Of a stretch of DNA of 64,000 bases, positions 34,392-47,591 are shown in pieces. The position numbers and the translations under genes were made by a program. This stretch comes from Allantophomopsis cytisporea (Eukaryota > Ascomycota > Leotiomycetes > Phacidiales > Phacidiaceae): positions 434,001 through 498,000 of the forward strand of contig CP103025.1 of the NCBI GenBank assembly GCA_024752435.1, written 5' to 3'. The notes below the pieces were generated by a model that saw nothing but the letters and a program-made list of their open reading frames with translations, was not told where the DNA came from and did not search any database. Position 1 is the stretch's first letter; every line of letters starts with the position of its first letter.

Positions 34392-35813
34392 CAGGCTGGG
34401 TTGCTGCGGTTGCCAAAGGATTTCGCCAACTGTCCGAGCACTGGGTATATTTTGCTAAGAAATCTTCTGTCTTGGGCTCCTGCGTGAGTGAACCGGCGGT
34501 AGATTTCTTTTGGGGCATTATTTATTCCTTGTTGCTTAGATCTCTCTCAGCCTCTCTCAGTCGATTTTACGAGACGATACTGTTTTCTAAGACTTGTATA
34601 AGGTAATAAGCTGTCGGGCAATTGACATACGATAGGCAGCTCTTTATACTTGATTAAATATTAGAGAACCAGGGAGAGATATCTAGAACCGAGGCATTGT
34701 AGCACTTTGAGCATATTGAGGTAACATCAAGCAAGATATTTGCAAACAAACATTGAGAATATTTTCGGCTTACTGTATTTGGTAAATTACACGTAGGTTT
34801 ACGCGTTGTTGGACGAATCAATCAAAATAGATATGTGTCATGGACGTAATTTTAGGTGTTGATTGAACATAAGATAATTCATTTGATCTATGAAAAAGTG
34901 TTCTGGTATAGTGTGGCGAGCTGTGAGGATTTAACATAGTCAAACTTCTCAAGCAAATGGCACTTATTGCTTCAATCTCACTTATCAAACACAAGCATAA
35001 TCACCCAATATATGTTACACGTATTGTTGAGTAACGTTACTCTTCGATGGTGGAACAACTGTTACAACGAGTGATGACATTGGAGGCAAGTCAGGATGTA
35101 ACGAGAAGACACTTTTTGCATCTTAAGGGTTACCTCAATTTTATCGTGACACTGAGTTGCATCTTGATACGAAAAGCACAAAGTGAGTCTTAATATTTAT
35201 ACAGAAGAATCACTACCCTAAGGATCTTACATTCTCTGTACAGCCTCGTGCTTAACAGAGTCGTGGTTGGTGAAGACCACTGCTAGCATTTCATCTAACT
35301 CTTCAGAGATATAAGCACAAAAGCTAGACTTAGTCATGATATGGCAACGTCTAGAGACCACCTTCATTTTTCCTTGTCAGCTGCGGTGACAAGCCATGTA
35401 AGATATCGAATATGAAAAGTCGATGTTAATGGTAGTCAGACCACTGATACTTGTAGAAGAGTTTGGTGCTATCCCCTACATAAGGCACGTAACGATGGAT
35501 ATCATATTTGATTAGTACAAAATTTGCTCCTTCTTTGTCGTGGTAAATAGTTGGATTGGTGTGAGAAGAGTAGAAAATGTGCAATGAATATTTTGTGGAT
35601 ATCTGTGAATAAATTTCCTCTAAGTACTTCGACCAAGAACCCACATATGGATAAAAGATATTTACATGCATTATATACATAATGTTTGATGAATGATTTT
35701 CATTAATCCCATGCAACCAGCAAATGCAACATTTGTTCTATCTGCTATCCCCAACGCCCCCAATGCAAACATTCATACTCATACATTGATCTTCCTAACA
35801 CACGCAGGACTAC
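34392..35813. other. Intergenic region between kinase and AAA ATPase
   Basis: About 1.4 kb, AT-rich, only short unrelated frames. The kinase side is its promoter; the other end is the 3' flank of the ATPase. No repeat family recognised. Confidence 0.5.
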
Positions 35814-38800
35814 CTAAGGGTTAGATTGTCTCACCCTTGCAGCCTCACTATCTTTCTCTGGTTCCTGCAAGCCAAATCCTAACCCTGGAGCCTTTTTCTT
35901 TCTTCCCCTTCTATCTCCAAACTTTGCGTCGAACTTCCTGATGGCAGACAAAGTATCCATATCCTCACTGACACTGGCACTAATTTCCTCCATAGCCTTA
36001 TCAAAATGCTTCCTTGTGAGGATACGCTTCGGTGGGTAGACGTATGGTTCAGAACCAGTATGTTGTGCTGCCTGAGCGTTCTCTTCACGTACGCACGCAA
36101 GTGCAGCAGCAACAGCAAGATTTTTGAGGTCAGAGCCGGAATAGAATGGGGTTTCTTTGGCAAGTGCTTGTATCGACACAGACTCATCAAGGATTTCACC
36201 CCTCAGGTGGATCTTAAGTATCTCTTCTCGATCTTTCTCCAATGGGAGGTCAACAAGAACTCGACGAGGCAGTCTACGGAGAACAGCATCATCGAGATCA
36301 AAGGGTCGATTGGTTGCTACCATAATGAAAGCTGAGAGATCATTCATGCCATCCCATTCACGAAGGAATTGGTTGATAAGCTCACGGTGGCTCGTTCGTG
36401 CTGCTGAACCACCTCGGGCGCCAAAAATGGCATCTGCTTCATCGATGAAAACAACGCAGGGTGAGAGCTTCTTGGCCAGTGAGAAAAGTGCCTTTACAAG
36501 CTTCTCCCCTTCACCGACAAACTTGTCGTAAAGATCACCACCACTGACTTCAAGCACAGTAGCCCCGCTCTCCTTGGCAACAGCTTTGGCAAGCATTGTC
36601 TTTCCGGTTCCTGGAGGACCATAAAGAAGCAGTCCAGATATCTTGTCGGTTGCCAGGACACCATAGGAGAAAGCTTCAGGACGAGTTAAGGACAGACTTG
36701 TCAAAGTCTTCAAAGCTTCGATGGTCTCAGGAGCGGCTCTTACTTGTGCGAAGGTAGTCTTAATGTCAGCTGGGTCGATAACACCACTCAAAAGCCTAGT
36801 CTCGTATTTTGTGCACGATAATTTGAGTCTCTCCAACTTCTCTTGCTGAGCTATGTTTGGATCGGCGTCTTTCTTGGAGTCGGCATCCTCTGAATGTTTT
36901 TTTGGGAATTGTGTTGCCAGCTTTTCCATTTTCTTCTTCTGGAGCTCTTTCGTAGTCCAAGCTGTCTTTGCCTTGTCACTAGCTTCTAACAACGCAACCG
37001 CGCGAGTAAAGGTGGCACTATTGATAACAGTTCCGAGATCCGGAAGTCCGAGTATAGTTGTCGCAATTCTATGGATATGAGGCCATGACCATACACTATC
37101 TTTCATTTGTAATGTAGTCGTCTCTGGTAAATCCTTTTGAATATCAACAATCAGGTCCTGTGACCCTGACAATTTTCGGACCATGTCTTCAACATGACGA
37201 ACATTGATATTTGTCATGTAGTCTTCACCGTCCCTTTTAAATTTCGATTCCATCTTTCGAGGAGGTGGTACTACAATGGTACGTTCCGGTGTATCGAGCC
37301 CATCTGATTGCATCTCATTGATAGCACTAATTGATAACTCAGGAGTCAAGTCTTCTGCTGATGTCGTACCAACAATTATTATACTTTTTCCATCCCACCA
37401 GCGCTTGTTGACAATATCACGTAATTTCGAGATAATCTCTGCGCCACCAGGAGCAGCGTTGAGTTCCTTATATTCGCTGATTTGAATGATGAGCTTCGAT
37501 TGAACTCCATTGTCCAACAAAACTTCTCCTCGAGCTCTTCGTGTTGAGGCTGCATCGACCAACTTGCTCAAGATGGCTGGGAGATGGAGATCAGTATATT
37601 CTTCTGACCTCAATGCTGGTTGGGGCTCTTCTTGGTAATTGGTGGAATCTTGGTCGTGGTCGTTGTCGTGTTCCTGTTCGCCACGTTTTGCAGTAAACGC
37701 ACCGTTTCCTTGAAGTATGGAAAGAATGTTAAACGCTCCCGCTGGCGGTTGGTCTCGATGCATCCTATGCAACATATTTTGAGATGTTGGAATCACCGCC
37801 TCATCGAACTCATCCTCTTCTTCCATTTCCTGATCGTCAATGTCGTCCCACTCCTCAAGATTTCCAGCGGCCTTTTGCGCCTCATAACCAAGAAGAGTAG
37901 TTGCTGACCGTGTCCACGCAACATTGTCCCCCATAGAATCGTCGACGACCTGTGCAATATCTTGTGCACTTATGCGGATCAAATCAGCATCGAGATTAGC
38001 AGCTGCATGCTGAACTATTCTGTCCAGAAAATATGAACCCCCATCCTTTGGACACTGAAGTACCGTGACGGGCCTATGGATGTCCTTCAACTTTAGATTT
38101 TGAGGTCGCTGGAGACTTAGCCCAGCTTTTAGGCTAGCAAGTACTTCCTCATAAACATCAAGATCAACCTGATGTCTACGACCATGCTTGCCAAACAGAC
38201 TTTCATCTTCGAGTCCATATTTATGAATCTTCTCTATGAACTGATTCTTGGAGTCCAGTGCCTGGACAACTTTCTGCATCCTTCGCATTTTCTCAGACAC
38301 ATGATCAAAATCGTGTTGCATCATGGCCCGAGCCCCCAGGGGATCGATGTCAGCCTTGAGCTCTCGAAGTTTCTCCGATTCACCCTCAGATGCCTTCGCT
38401 TTATTTCCTGGTGTTTCCGTGTTGCCTTCTGCTGAACCGGCTACAGGTTTCTCATGGGCTGAGTCCACGGATATTTCATATTTAAATGGTTCATTTAACA
38501 TCTTGACTGCAGTTTCTGCGAGAAATTTTGCGATAGACGATGGATCCCATTTATTGATTCCTGAGAAATACGGTCCTCCAGAATAGCGCGCGGGGTCGAA
38601 CTTCGAAGACGGGAAGTGTTCAGCAAGGAGGCGCTTCGATGTCTGTACAGCCTCTACCCAAGCATTTAGTAGGTGGTGAATGTCTTCTGCCATCTTGGAT
38701 GTAGCGAGATAACTGGAATCCCTCAACTCAGATAGGGCGCTGTCCTCTTCAAAAAGATACTTGTAATCATAGTCAGTCTTCGATTTCTCAGTCTTGTCGT

Positions 38801-39227
38801 GAATCCACGTTGCGCCAAGAGATGTGGGCGGATCGGCCATCTCCCGGAGTGTGACATTCTGTTCGAGGAACCAGTCCGGAAGCTCAGCAGATGGAAGCTC
38901 AGGTGCCTTATGCAGGAGAGAACGGTGTCTTCTCGATGATATTCGTGGCAGCAATCGATACTTCTTCATCGCAGATTCCAGTGATTCCGCAACACCTGCT
39001 TGACCTGTCGCATTTTGGACTCCTTTCCCTTGCGTATTCAACTTTGTATCGTTCGGTTCATTTGTATCTGTAGGTTTCGTAGGCTCATCAGGCTTCTGAA
39101 GCGCAATCGCAGATCGATGGAATTTTCGAGTCGCGTTAGGATGACGACGACCGGCGATTATACGACACGGTGGTCGCGTATGGTTCCTGCTCGCATTGCA
39201 GAGAGCGCGCCATACTACTGCATGCAT
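35814..39227 (-). CDS. Mitochondrial AAA ATPase (Msp1/spastin-like AAA domain)
   Basis: Single open frame of 1,137 residues with no intron needed. The N-terminus (about 1-45) is Arg-rich with few acidic residues and reads like a mitochondrial presequence. A long middle region has acidic, Lys/Glu-rich and coiled-coil-like stretches. One AAA module lies near the C-terminus: Walker A GPPGTGKT at 870-877, Walker B VVFIDEADA at about 925-933, sensor ATNRPFDLDDAVLRR at about 971-985 with arginine fingers, then a C-terminal helical lid and a basic tail (RRGRKKK). The AAA part resembles the Msp1/katanin/spastin branch, which remodels or extracts proteins. The protein is far larger than Msp1, so the substrate and exact role are unknown. 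Probable site is the mitochondrion. Confidence 0.85.
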   Translation of the reverse strand: MHAVVWRALCNASRNHTRPPCRIIAGRRHPNATRKFHRSAIALQKPDEPTKPTDTNEPNDTKLNTQGKGVQNATGQAGVAESLESAMKKYRLLPRISSRRHRSLLHKAPELPSAELPDWFLEQNVTLREMADPPTSLGATWIHDKTEKSKTDYDYKYLFEEDSALSELRDSSYLATSKMAEDIHHLLNAWVEAVQTSKRLLAEHFPSSKFDPARYSGGPYFSGINKWDPSSIAKFLAETAVKMLNEPFKYEISVDSAHEKPVAGSAEGNTETPGNKAKASEGESEKLRELKADIDPLGARAMMQHDFDHVSEKMRRMQKVVQALDSKNQFIEKIHKYGLEDESLFGKHGRRHQVDLDVYEEVLASLKAGLSLQRPQNLKLKDIHRPVTVLQCPKDGGSYFLDRIVQHAAANLDADLIRISAQDIAQVVDDSMGDNVAWTRSATTLLGYEAQKAAGNLEEWDDIDDQEMEEEDEFDEAVIPTSQNMLHRMHRDQPPAGAFNILSILQGNGAFTAKRGEQEHDNDHDQDSTNYQEEPQPALRSEEYTDLHLPAILSKLVDAASTRRARGEVLLDNGVQSKLIIQISEYKELNAAPGGAEIISKLRDIVNKRWWDGKSIIIVGTTSAEDLTPELSISAINEMQSDGLDTPERTIVVPPPRKMESKFKRDGEDYMTNINVRHVEDMVRKLSGSQDLIVDIQKDLPETTTLQMKDSVWSWPHIHRIATTILGLPDLGTVINSATFTRAVALLEASDKAKTAWTTKELQKKKMEKLATQFPKKHSEDADSKKDADPNIAQQEKLERLKLSCTKYETRLLSGVIDPADIKTTFAQVRAAPETIEALKTLTSLSLTRPEAFSYGVLATDKISGLLLYGPPGTGKTMLAKAVAKESGATVLEVSGGDLYDKFVGEGEKLVKALFSLAKKLSPCVVFIDEADAIFGARGGSAARTSHRELINQFLREWDGMNDLSAFIMVATNRPFDLDDAVLRRLPRRVLVDLPLEKDREEILKIHLRGEILDESVSIQALAKETPFYSGSDLKNLAVAAALACVREENAQAAQHTGSEPYVYPPKRILTRKHFDKAMEEISASVSEDMDTLSAIRKFDAKFGDRRGRKKKAPGLGFGLQEPEKDSEAARVRQSNP

Positions 39228-40254
39228 TCGAAAATCGACGCTCCGTTGAGCTGGAGCAATGCTTTCGTGAGGATGTCGATTGAATGCTTAAACGATTACA
39301 AGGCTTAAAGCATGCGGCTCTGCGGGTGACTAAACGTCAGCTTCCGAGTTACTTTAGAATTGGTATCGGCTTGTTTGCTGTGCTAACTCCGACAATAAAT
39401 AGACGATTGACGACCAGTTCATCAATCTATTAAACTAATTATATGTAATTCAACATCTTTGGTCCCTGCAGGTTCGGCCGATTGATCATGTAACTTCATC
39501 AATGTGTTATCTCTAAAGCCGACGAATTAATAGTTCTACTTCCTGTGATTAAAATTGGCCATGTCGTGAGCAAAGTTTATGCTTCAGTTGTTGCAATCAA
39601 AACCTTCACAGCTGGAGTGAGGGTTATATGTGTCTTGGGAGCCCGTCGATTAGTGGAATTGACCTTTGCGGAGGCCATTACAGTAGTGGGACCAGCGAAT
39701 TCAAGCTGCGCAATTTGAATCAACAAATGCAGCAAACAAAATAGACATTACAGCAACGGGTATCATTGAATCGATCAAGCGACTTTCTATCAGAAACTCC
39801 TTTCTATCTTCAAGCCAGGGGAACACAGTATACAACACAAACATTTAAATTTCAGTCTTACAAGAAGCCCATATACTTCAAAACCTGCGCTTTATTCCTA
39901 ACATTCGTTGAGACCTAGAACAAACACAAGGCAAAATCAATCACCGTTCACGCTCAGCGCATTTCTCGTGAGATGTACATGAAAAACCTGACTTGCACAA
40001 TGCTGATGATCGAATTGATAAGTTGTGAACATGCATTGATCTAGGTCAAATGTCCAACACACAAGAACACTCGGAACTCCTGTTGAGGTGTAATCAATGG
40101 CTTTCTGAGTCCAGCTTAGTAATCTGACCGTTGGTATCTTTTGAGTCGCCAAGTCCTTGCGAACATGTTCAATGGCTCAGGGACGGGACATCATATTCGA
40201 GGAATGGATCTCATTTGAAATATGATAGACGTAACGGAGCTAGCTTCTCAACTC
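39228..40254. other. Intergenic region upstream of AAA ATPase
   Basis: About 1.0 kb between the ATPase start and the Mus7 stop. No supported gene. It holds the ATPase promoter and the Mus7 3' flank. Confidence 0.5.
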
Positions 40255-43200
40255 TCAAAGCACCAGACCTTTGAATATGTCAGTTTGGCCATGTTTCTTC
40301 TTCCAATATCCATCATTCTGCAGCCTCGGGAGTTCTTCTAAGAAGTCCAGAAATGCATAGAGAACGTTCTTGTCATTGTCTTCGTTTTCGTCATAGAGAT
40401 ATCGTCGGGATAGGATTGGATGCTGGGCTAAATCGGCAATGATGAGCCGAGCATATTCTTGCCATTGTTGCTGGAACGGTTGGAACATCACCCATTCTCC
40501 TTGGCCCGACGGAAATACATCAGAATTGTTGATAATAGCATGAGCCAGCTTCTTAATCAAGTCTAGGCCGTGCTCGGTGTTGCGAACGGAATTCTGGTCC
40601 ATGTCAAGTGCTCGAGCCAGATCTATACCATTGACAAGGTGCGGCAAGGCAGCAACCAGGAGACGGAGAGCGAGGACCGTCACACGCTTGTGGCCCTCCA
40701 AGGTAGAGCCTGCCCCTTCGACATTCGTCGAAACCAAAACCAGAAGCCCGTCATGCAAACACCACAGTACTGGAACGAAAATACACATCAAAGCAACATC
40801 GTCTTCTCCTCCGACCTCCTCAATTGCTTTTGTAGCTGCAAACAAATAAGGTTCTGCTAATGCCCATCCCTGTTCTGTATGATAAGCAGTGTAAGTCAAA
40901 GCCGGCAACAGCTGCGAGAGCAAGAAAAGTGCTAGCCGGGACTGACCACTCTGGAGATTGTCGATGTCCAAACAATCATAGAGGGGTCGGCCGACATTGG
41001 ATTGCAGGCCATTGATAATGACATTAGAAACATTCTTGCACATCATCTTTAGTTTTGAGCCATACGCCGCAGTCACTCGGTAAGTTCCAAGGCAGAAGTG
41101 CAGCAGAGCGTGATTTAGCGCCACTAAAGTGGTGGTACGACCATATGCCGTGAGCTTGTCTTCAAAGTATTTCTGCTCGTATACTTCTGGGTCCTTCATG
41201 AAGGGGAGGACAATAGTCTTGAGTCTGTCAGCTGGGTAAATGTGGTTCGTGTATCTTGCCATCAGTCTGGCAAGGTCCTCCACGAAGGACACATATGCGC
41301 TCTTTGAATTCTCGCTAGAAAATCCTTCCCTTGCATTGGTAAGATTTGTAGCACGTTGTCCGCTATCCTCGGCGAGTAGGAATTGCTGCACATGAGCAGC
41401 AAGGCACTGGAGAAGTAGATGGTAGATAGCTTCGACTTCTGAGCCAGAGCGTCCAGCATATTCCTCACTCTTCAATGCTGGAAGGTGCTCTTGCATCTTT
41501 TTGAGGCATACTAGATGATATTCAATAAAGATTGTATCAATGCAGTGAGGAGTGTATAATGTACCTTCGAAGAAGATGAGTCTCTTTTCTCCACCTATTC
41601 GAGGTAGATCTGAGCGCGAAATTATGGAAGAAGTCGGCATGTGGAAGAGCTCAGCACAGGCATTATCAATCAGGGGATGTCGCTCATGGTGACTAAGAAC
41701 TGCCAGTATGAGTTCCTCCGAATACATTTTAATTCGATCAGGCGACGCCAGGTTCCGGAAAACCACAGTGGCAACATCCAATCCGGCATTCTATGAAGCT
41801 GTCAGATATTTCTCATTCTTAAAATCAAGGACAACACGTACGTTCATGCGATCGAATAAATCAAAATCTCCAGTCTCTTTAATAGCTTTAAGGAAATGTA
41901 TCATGAAACATGACTCGAATCTCGTGGTTTGATATAAACTCGTTGAAGGGCCAAATTTGTTGTATTTTCCATTCTCACCGAATATTTCGCCCACATCCTG
42001 TCAAATAGTTAGAGCAATCGTGGAACTGTGGACTATAACTTACACATCGGGCTGAGGTCAGGAGCAACGCAAGCAAATTCGCCCAGTGACGAGTCATTAC
42101 CACCCCGATTTGGCCAACATCATGGGAGTCAAAGATTTCTGACATGATTAAGCTATATTGATTAATGAGTGGACCATCACATGGCTGCTCATTAGTAACC
42201 GGCAACAAGTCATTATGGGATCTTTTGTCTTACCTCAGTCGCCCAATGTCTCTCTAGGAGATCAGCGTCATCTCCATAGTCCTGCGAATCCTCATTTGTT
42301 GCTTGAGCAGCTCTCCAAGGGAAGTTCTGATTGACACGCTTGATGTAAACATCTACCATCTCTAGGTATTTGGTGATTTCTTCTAGTCGAGATGGAGGTG
42401 ATGTCCGATCATACTTTCGCAAAAATCGTACCAGAGTTTCATTACCTGACTGTCATCAACATCTCAAAAGCATCAATTAAAAGTTGTTTGACTTACAATC
42501 TTCGAATACTGTTTTGAATACTCCAAAATCCTTGATGCTGGGAATGAGCTTGTTGAAGTTCACGATAGCATTACTAATGATTTCGGATGCCGAAGCCACG
42601 TTCGCTGCTACAACGTTTCGGATATCAGCATCGCTGTATGCATTGCCTGTGCCGTTTTCTGCATGTTCCTGAAGCTGTTTTTGCAAATTTTCTTGAACTT
42701 CTTCACGTACTGCGATAAAAGACGACATAAAGTCCGTATGCCACTGAACTACTTCCTTCAGAGCCTTGCCGTGTGGTTCACATACAAATATGAAGGATGC
42801 CAAGTTTGTCCACGTTTGTAGTTGTATTAGACAAGCTTCTTTATGAGCCTCCTTAGGAACAACAATTTTACTAATCTCGGTGATTTGAGGCCGGTGGTCT
42901 GCAGGGGTCGCCCAGTACAATGTTGATAGTAAATCGTGATGGTTTCTCAACGATACAAGATCAGAGACATGAATTGGTTCTTCTTTGGGGTACTGGCGAT
43001 TATGGTTTGGTGTAAGACGCTTGATCAAATGGGTCATTGATTTGATATCATTTGCGCGACTGAACTGCTTGATTACTGTTGCAATAATCTTCAATAGAAT
43101 ATGGAAACAGAGATCCCCACTCTCGACGGTGAGTGAAGGTTCGCTATACAATTCTTGAAGAAAATTTGGAGAATTGAAGGACTCTTCGTTGCGTAGGTGT

Positions 43201-46200
43201 GCAAGCTTCTGAGATGCAAAGAAATCAAAGAGTGTGTTAACAATTGGTGTGGAGCGTTCCCAGTGCCAATATGTCATCAAGTTGTGACAACGATGAAAAA
43301 TAGTTCGACAGTATTCATTGAAACTTGGTGATTGCTTGGGATTCTGGGAATACAATTCGAATACTCTTTTTGCCAGTTTCTGTAATAACTGCCAATTCTC
43401 AAGCACAGGTCCTGCCTCAACAGTCTTGTGGCAGACACCAAATTCATTGAAAGCTGTCAGGGGCAACATTGAAAAGGTTGCGTACCACATCTTCTCCAGG
43501 ACTCGGGCATCTACCACAACTGATATGTCTTCTTTTAGGAGCTGAGAATTGAAGACTTCCCAGAATGAGGAGTGGGAGAATTTTGCCGGAGACAAAATAT
43601 TTATGAGAACAACCCAGCCTTCAACCGTATAAAGGTGGCTCCTGATTCCTGCCTCGCGATAGCTTAAGAGCTGGCAATCTTCATAGAATCCACGAACTTT
43701 TTCCAGTCCCGCCTGAAATAGAAGATCCATAGCGGCTGCGCATGCTTTGTGGAACTGTGTTTCAAGCTGATGGTAAAGGGCGTTGGATGTCATGGCCTCT
43801 TTCGCAATTTTCAAAACAAATATCAACAAGGCACAAACACGAATGATCGTCTCAACTCCAGCCCTCTGGTCTGTATTGTTACCATCACCTGCTGACAGGG
43901 CTTCCATTCGACAGATATAGTTTTGGAGAACTTCGTGAACCCGGGAGATGAAATGATTTCGGCTTTCATGGGTTGAAAAGCTCAAATGGTACTCGACGTA
44001 TCTTATGATGAAGTCCATTGTGGCTCTCAGACTTGCTGCATCAGCTGCTTGACCAGACAGACTTGCCATTTCAAGGTTATCAGCAAGCCACACAAAGCAG
44101 AGGCCAAATTCCGATGAAACCTGTTCATCCCAGGTACCCCATCGTAGTTCCTTGTCCTCTAGCTGATGCGAGCAATATCCAGCAAAAATGCTAAAGTCTC
44201 GATGCAGTGTGTTATCGATGACACGCGCAAGACGTCCACTGCCAATGAAAGTACTCTCATGGAAGAACACGTTTAAATCCAGAGCAAATATATCGAAATG
44301 CGATGTATACTGGCAGCCATAGTTGCCAAGCCCAAGCAATTTGCCGCCTGTATGATTAGGCACTATCGGTGCAGCAGTAATCATTCTATCAATGATTGCT
44401 TGTTCAGTGGGTTGACGAAAGTGTGCAGCACCTGCATCCAGATGCACAGGAGTGACTTTACGACAGCGGATAATATGCTTCTTTTTCCCCATCTCAGCCC
44501 GTTTTTCGACTTCTTTCGACTGTGGTTCCAATGCTACAGTCGCATCCGTTAGTTTTCCCTTAACCAAGGCGTCATCGTCGGCTAAGAATCTTCTTAACTG
44601 CATTCCACGAACTGCTGAATTCCCTTTACGACTACGCCGATAAAGAGCGTCCAGGCTTCTCTTTGTTGATACAAAAGCAGCGGCAGGATGTCGACTATTA
44701 TAATCTCTTTCAAGTCTTTCCAGCTGGCCCTGACGTGCCGATCCAGTGTGAGATGTAATAGGTTGGATACGTTTTCGAATGATGGGTTTCTTTGGCTGTT
44801 CTTGTCCGGCACATTCACCTTGTGCTGGTACTTCGAAGACATTTGTAAAATCCAATTGAGTTTGTCGAGGCTTGGATATGAGAAGTTTCTTTGGACCCCT
44901 TGAAGTTGTGCCTATATGAGCAATCGACTGACGATTAGAAGTGTCAGGAGAGTCTGAATGAGATGCAATCGTCATTGAAGCTGCTTTTCGAGGTGCTATT
45001 TTCTGGTTTGCACCCCCCACAGCACTCTGAGGGATTAAAGCATCTCGCCATTGTTGCAAGGTGGAATTTGCTTCTTCAGTATCTGCTCTGTTCGCAAGCC
45101 TTATAAACTTCTTCGTAGGACTATGTCTACCAAGATCACTTCGGGAGCGAGCATTGCGAGCAGCAATTCGGAGAAATTGGGGTAGCCCCCTAGACTTGGT
45201 TACCTGAGGCACTACATCAAGAATGCTGAGTCGGGATGGGTTTGGGTGATGAGGGCGGGACGTCTTGTGGATATAAGAGCGTCGGGCTTTTTGCGGTTTG
45301 GGTGTAGTGGGACCCCTGGCTGGTTCATTCGTGTCTTCCAAAATCCGCTCTGTAATTTTTGGTTGGCGTTGGTACTTCTCGCGAGGTGCTGAGAAAAGGG
45401 ATGAAGATGTTCGGGGCTTTTTGAGCAGTTTCTGAGTTGATTGTAAACGTGACCGACGCTTTCTTGAGGGTAACATGGCATCGACTCGATCATCCTCCCG
45501 AACGGAGTCGATCTGTGATAGTGCAGAGTTTATACCAGGGTCTCGTTCCAGAGTGAAACCCATTGCAACTCTTGCAATTTCATTGTCTGTATCGGATTGG
45601 CCAGAGTCATCGGATAAGAAAGGCATCGCATGCATTCTATGATCAGTTTGGATGAAACTAGGACTTCTTGCATGTCTCCTCGAAACTGGTAGAGCTACAC
45701 CACGCCTAGGTGGTGCAGTCACGGGGGCCCCATTATCAAATAATTGCGGCCGTTTTTTATTCTCCTGGGGCATTCGGCTCTTCTGATCAAGACGCAGCCA
45801 CGACGCAGGTAGAACACCTCGGATTCTGCGACCAACACGCTGCACTTGAAGCAAATCATCCGGTTCCAAATTCGGTTCTGTTTCACTGTCCGAACCCTCT
45901 GTTATTGCAAAAGAATCTTCAGCGTCATCATTCTTGGCATACGTTAAATCAATCATTGGTGTAACAACACTTGTTGCCGGGGTGATAGGGTCAAGAGAAG
46001 AGTTTCGCAGAGATTGTTCTGTGTGAAAGCTAGCCCGACGAGAGCTTGACGATGAAAATATATGCTCCTGCTCTTGATAGATCACGAGGTCTTTGGCCGC
46101 ACGAACAGGAGACCTACGCGTTGGCGGTGAGGAGGGAATATCCCATATGTCTTCGCCTGGTGCCAATGAGTGATTGAAGAAATCTTCCCGAAGTTTTGAG

Positions 46201-47273
46201 GCTGAAATTGCCGTCGGTATCGGACGTTTGCTTGTGTAGCAGTTTTCTTCGTTGCGAGGCTTTCTCTGTGACCCTTGCAAAAGGTCGTTGATATCGGGAA
46301 GGTCATCATCATCGTCATCATCTCCTGGTTCATTGAAATGATCCCGGACAACTCTATCATCAGGCTGGCTTGATGATTGCGGCAGAGAAGAGGAAGGTGG
46401 TTGAGTTAGACTCTCGTCAGCAGTTTCAAATTCCTGATCTTGGCTTTCTTGGTGATGTCTGCGATGTTGCGTAGAAGCCTCGTGATGGGTCACCTTGACG
46501 GGCTTTATGCCACTTGCAAGTGCTGTTTGACGATATTTGGCCTCCTCCATGGCGTATGGATGAAGCTGGATTGGTCTTCGTTCGCGAAGCGATCTTCCTC
46601 TGGGAACTTCACCGACTTCGGTAGCTAACAATTTTAGGCGCTCATTTGTGCCAGTGTGCAATATTGGATCTTCATGTACTTGGTGGCCCACAGCCAATTC
46701 GTCTGGAGACGACGACCACAGACCACAATGAAGGTTTGGAAGTTCCGGGGACTGAATGCTAACTGGAGAATCCGGTGCAGATGATAACGGGCTTGATGCA
46801 GCCGATAGCAGTTGAACGTAACTTTTTGAGAATGCATCATCGTTTGGTTGCTCGGCCTGGTCATTGGATTGCGCAGAAGATGCTCCTGGCGTGTTATTTT
46901 CTTCAAAAAGACCAGTAAACGTTGTTGATGCTTCAAGATTATCGCATCCTGGTGGTACGTGAAAAGACTTGGTTTTTGGAGACGTCGACTTGCATCGCCG
47001 ACTTTGAGATCCATCATCCGCTGGTACCTGCACTATCTCCGTATAACTCGAAGTAAGAGGTTTTTTCCGCAGGCGCGCAGCTACCAAACTAGCTGGCAGG
47101 TCTCCCTCGATTTCTCTATCTGAAGTCTTTGCGTCGTCCTGGCCGTCATCATATTCATCAATATCGCGAAAGCCATTTTCCCGTGATTGCTCATCATTAG
47201 CAGTGCTCTGGCTGTCCAAAAGATCTTCTTCGTCGGAATCTGGAACGAATCCAACCTCTTTCCAATTAGCCAT
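40255..47273 (-). CDS. mus7: Mus7/Mms22-family DNA replication-repair protein
   Basis: Five exons, 42497-47273, 42234-42445, 42044-42184, 41842-41997 and 40255-41790, 2,273 residues. It opens with MANWKEVGFVPDSDEED, typical of fungal Mus7/Mms22 proteins. The diagnostic block RSLRERRPIQLHPY..EEAKYRQT lies at 237-260. The first 850 residues are otherwise acidic, Ser/Pro-rich and disordered; the remaining 1,400 are helical. The family acts in the nucleus as a scaffold of the Rtt101-Mms1 (Cul8-type) ubiquitin ligase that supports replication forks and homologous recombination after alkylation damage. The intron ends restore EDCNETLVRFLRKYD, WATEPCDGPLINQYS, ARCDVGEIF and RMNNAGLDVATV. The four introns are 46-51 nt and cluster in the last third. 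Head-to-head with a small membrane-protein gene over 318 bp. Confidence 0.93.
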
Positions 47274-47591
47274 GATACTTCCGAGTCATCCTCGCGACAG
47301 AATGTCAAATTTATATAGAAATTGACGCGGTTTTGGTGGAGTTCAGTGGCGATATGTTGTTTGTCAGTATACAAAATCACTATTTTAATGCTGGGAGACG
47401 TGAACCGCGTCTTGTCAATTAACGCCTTTAAGGTTAGCGTCGGCTAACGTCTCCGCTAACTGCGACCCCGACAATCTATGAGAGCATCGAAATAACCAAC
47501 ATCCACCTGTCACTGTCTGCAATACTGAAATCGCATTGTTTTAATTGCTCTTCGCCGAATTCAATTATTTTCTGAAGATTGACTCTACAAT
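47274..47591. promoter_or_regulatory. Divergent promoter of mus7 and small membrane-protein gene
   Basis: 318 bp. GACGCGG at 47324-47330 and its reverse complement in AACCGCGTC at 47403-47411 resemble the ACGCG core used by MBF for S-phase genes, which would suit a replication-repair gene. Just beyond lie GTTAGC (47433-47438) and GCTAAC (47443-47448), a perfect inverted repeat with a 4-bp spacer, and a third GCTAAC at 47455-47460. Function is inference. Confidence 0.5.

Noticed and set aside
34336..34518. 60-codon frame starting MPQKKS upstream of the kinase
   Set aside because: It is in a different frame from the kinase and ends before the glycine loop; a linking intron would be only about 39 nt with a poor donor.
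40570..40860. Overlapping plus-strand frames opposite Mus7
   Set aside because: Shadows of the long Mus7 coding exon.
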